This document shows positions 13,451 to 14,348 of a stretch of 14,348 nucleotides of DNA, piece by piece (positions within the stretch are counted from its first letter, which is position 1; each line of letters starts with the position of its first letter). Source of the DNA: an uncultured Atopobiaceae bacterium (GTDB lineage: Bacteria; Actinomycetota; Coriobacteriia; Coriobacteriales; Atopobiaceae); the NCBI GenBank assembly GCA_900770865.1, contig CAAGLU010000198.1:1-14348 (forward strand), given 5' to 3'. The translations under genes and the position numbers were made by a program. Below the pieces are notes generated by a model, which was not told the origin of the DNA, searched no databases, and saw nothing but the letters and a program-made list of their open reading frames with translations.

Positions 13451-14090
13451 ATTCGGAGGATGGGGCGGATTGCGTGGGTTGAGCGTCAGTGCTGGCGGTG
13501 CGAGATGCGCCAGCTCTTGGGTCCTTCAATCACCTTCGATCGGAGATTAGCCCCCTTTCTTAGAACGGGTTCGTGGCAACTGGGCAAACATCGAAGTCGT
13601 TTAAGAAATAGAGCTAAACTCTGCGGGCACGCGGCGCAAGCTGGAGGACGGTGGCCGCCAGCGGCGTTGTTTGATAAGCGAGAGGGGTGCGGCGTCTCGG
13701 CTCGTCTCAGCACTTCCGGTTGGCAGCAGTTTTGGTTGAAACCCTTATGTGACCGTTCGAATATAGCAATTCGCTGACCTGCGGTTTATCAATACTCGAA
13801 CTACTCGAAACTCGGGGATACCACGAAAAACCGTATCCCAATCGTCAATGGCTGCTAACTCGACCACGCGGGCTCAGTGGAGCCTCGTCGCTCCTGTCGT
13901 CACACACGCCTGCCCAGAGACTCCACTTATGCGCTTTGTTGCATAGGAATTCAATGACCCATACAGATATTGGTCAGAATATTCCATAGAATGGCATAAC
14001 AATAGACAGTAATGCATAAATAATCGAAAAAAAGCAGTTCACTCTTTGTCAATCTTGTTAAGAAACCGCGCCGCGCCGCCGTTCGCGGAG

Positions 14091-14150
14091 CCGTTGAGCC
14101 AAACTACTTGACCAACGGAGGGGTGGTATCAAGGCCGTAATGTTCCCCTC
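14091..14150 (+). promoter_or_regulatory. Structured leader of the lipoprotein gene, T-box-antiterminator-like
   Basis: Two adjacent hairpins precede the last gene: CCGTTG (14091-14096) / CAACGG (14113-14118), then GAGGGG (14118-14123) / CCCCTC (14145-14150). The two stems share G14118. Directly after GAGGGG the sequence reads TGGTATC (14124-14130), which is 6 of 7 to the T-box bulge UGGNACC in the same structural position. A stem I with specifier loop was not identified, and the bases after the bulge (AAG rather than GCG) do not fit, so this is tentative. Confidence 0.3.
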
Positions 14151-14172
14151 ACGTCAGAGAGAAGAGCATCTC

Positions 14173-14348
14173 ATGAAGCAGCTCGCGTCACTCACGCGCC
14201 GCGATTTTCTCGCGTGCGCAATGGCAGCCATGGGCACGGCGGCACTCGCCGGATGTGGCTCCGCGTCGTCCTCAACGGGCACCTCTAGCACCTCTACCAG
14301 CGCATCAACAACATCAGCCTCGCAGGACACCTACACCCTGGTGAAGGA
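14173..14348 (+). CDS. Tat-type lipoprotein, probable solute-binding protein (3' end outside the window)
   Basis: 58 codons visible. The N-terminus has a twin-arginine motif TRRDFLA (8-14), a hydrophobic stretch to about 26, and a lipobox LAGC with Cys28 as lipidated residue. A Ser/Thr-rich linker (about 30-50) follows, then the mature domain starts TYTLVK. That layout is typical of extracytoplasmic binding proteins of ABC importers, and 'YTLVK' is common at the start of amino-acid-binding ones, but too little is visible to be sure. The ribosome site is AGAGAGAAGAG (14156-14166). The leader just upstream is structured. Alternatives are another Tat-exported lipoprotein such as a redox protein. 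Confidence 0.75.
   Translation, partial: MKQLASLTRRDFLACAMAAMGTAALAGCGSASSSTGTSSTSTSASTTSASQDTYTLVK

Larger units (their letters stand above)
13217..14172. other. Long gap (about 955 nt) without a convincing gene
   Basis: Short open frames exist (for example 13209-13550 and 13460-13777), but none has a good ribosome site, codon bias like the neighbours, or a recognisable domain. The GC content is visibly lower than in the flanking genes, especially 13740-14070. Inverted repeats seen: 13375-13393/13432-13450 (listed separately); GGGATAC/GTATCCC at 13815-13821/13833-13839; AGTGGAG/CTCCACT at 13876-13882/13921-13927; TGACC/GGTCA at 13955-13959/13972-13976; and CCAT/ATGG at 13984-13994. No tRNA, CRISPR or transposase remnant was recognised. 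It may hold regulatory DNA for the lipoprotein gene or decayed mobile DNA. Confidence 0.6.

Noticed and set aside
13209..13777. Two overlapping open frames of 113 and 105 codons in the long gap
   Set aside because: No ribosome site, atypical composition, no recognisable domain, and the first starts inside the palindromic repeat.
13751..13780. GTTCGAATA as a possible tRNA T-loop
   Set aside because: No acceptor or anticodon stem can be folded around it.

Overview
The window is high-GC DNA with strong G/C preference at third codon positions. It looks like chromosome of an anaerobic, gut- or oral-type actinobacterium. The gene families, the short NadB, the 3H-domain NiaR and the DUF5648-type surface protein fit the Coriobacteriia (Olsenella, Atopobium or Collinsella relatives). 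This placement is inference from style and gene content, not from a marker gene. Most of it is ordinary chromosomal gene content. The accessory-looking parts are the surface-protein gene and the long low-GC gap near the right end.

Layout, left to right. A YgiQ-family radical SAM gene runs leftward off the window and has an unusual His/Gly-rich N-terminal extension. Diverging from it is a phosphate module: a PiT-type phosphate permease followed by a DUF47/PhoU-like partner, closed by a hairpin terminator. A roughly 390-nt gap follows. It holds a long imperfect hairpin with a terminator-like end (candidate small RNA or repeat) and then a promoter with a dyad that is a plausible NiaR operator. 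The operon nadA-nadB-nadC-niaR comes next, with ATGA overlaps between the nad genes. It makes quinolinate and nicotinate mononucleotide from aspartate, and the niacin-sensing repressor gene lies in the same operon. The niaR stop codon lies inside a palindromic repeat.

Next come a branched-chain aminotransferase (ilvE) and a secreted beta-helix/DUF5648 protein. A phosphoglycerate mutase (gpmA) lies on the minus strand, and a small Cys-rich membrane protein diverges from it. A type I glutamine synthetase homologue follows. Then there is about 950 nt without a convincing gene, and the start of a Tat-type lipoprotein that is probably a solute-binding protein. That last gene has a leader whose final hairpin resembles a T-box antiterminator.

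The most unusual item is the glutamine synthetase homologue at 11773-13113. It aligns along its whole length with type I enzymes and keeps the Asp, Glu and Arg residues of the glutamate/phosphate side. At four of the six classic metal-ligand positions it carries Lys, Gly, Val and Phe instead of Glu, Glu, Glu and His. It is probably a pseudoenzyme or a re-purposed member, despite its intact reading frame. Second, an identical 29-bp palindrome (14-bp arms around a central A) occurs three times, each time after the end of a gene or operon (niaR, ilvE, glutamine synthetase homologue). This looks like a REP-type family.
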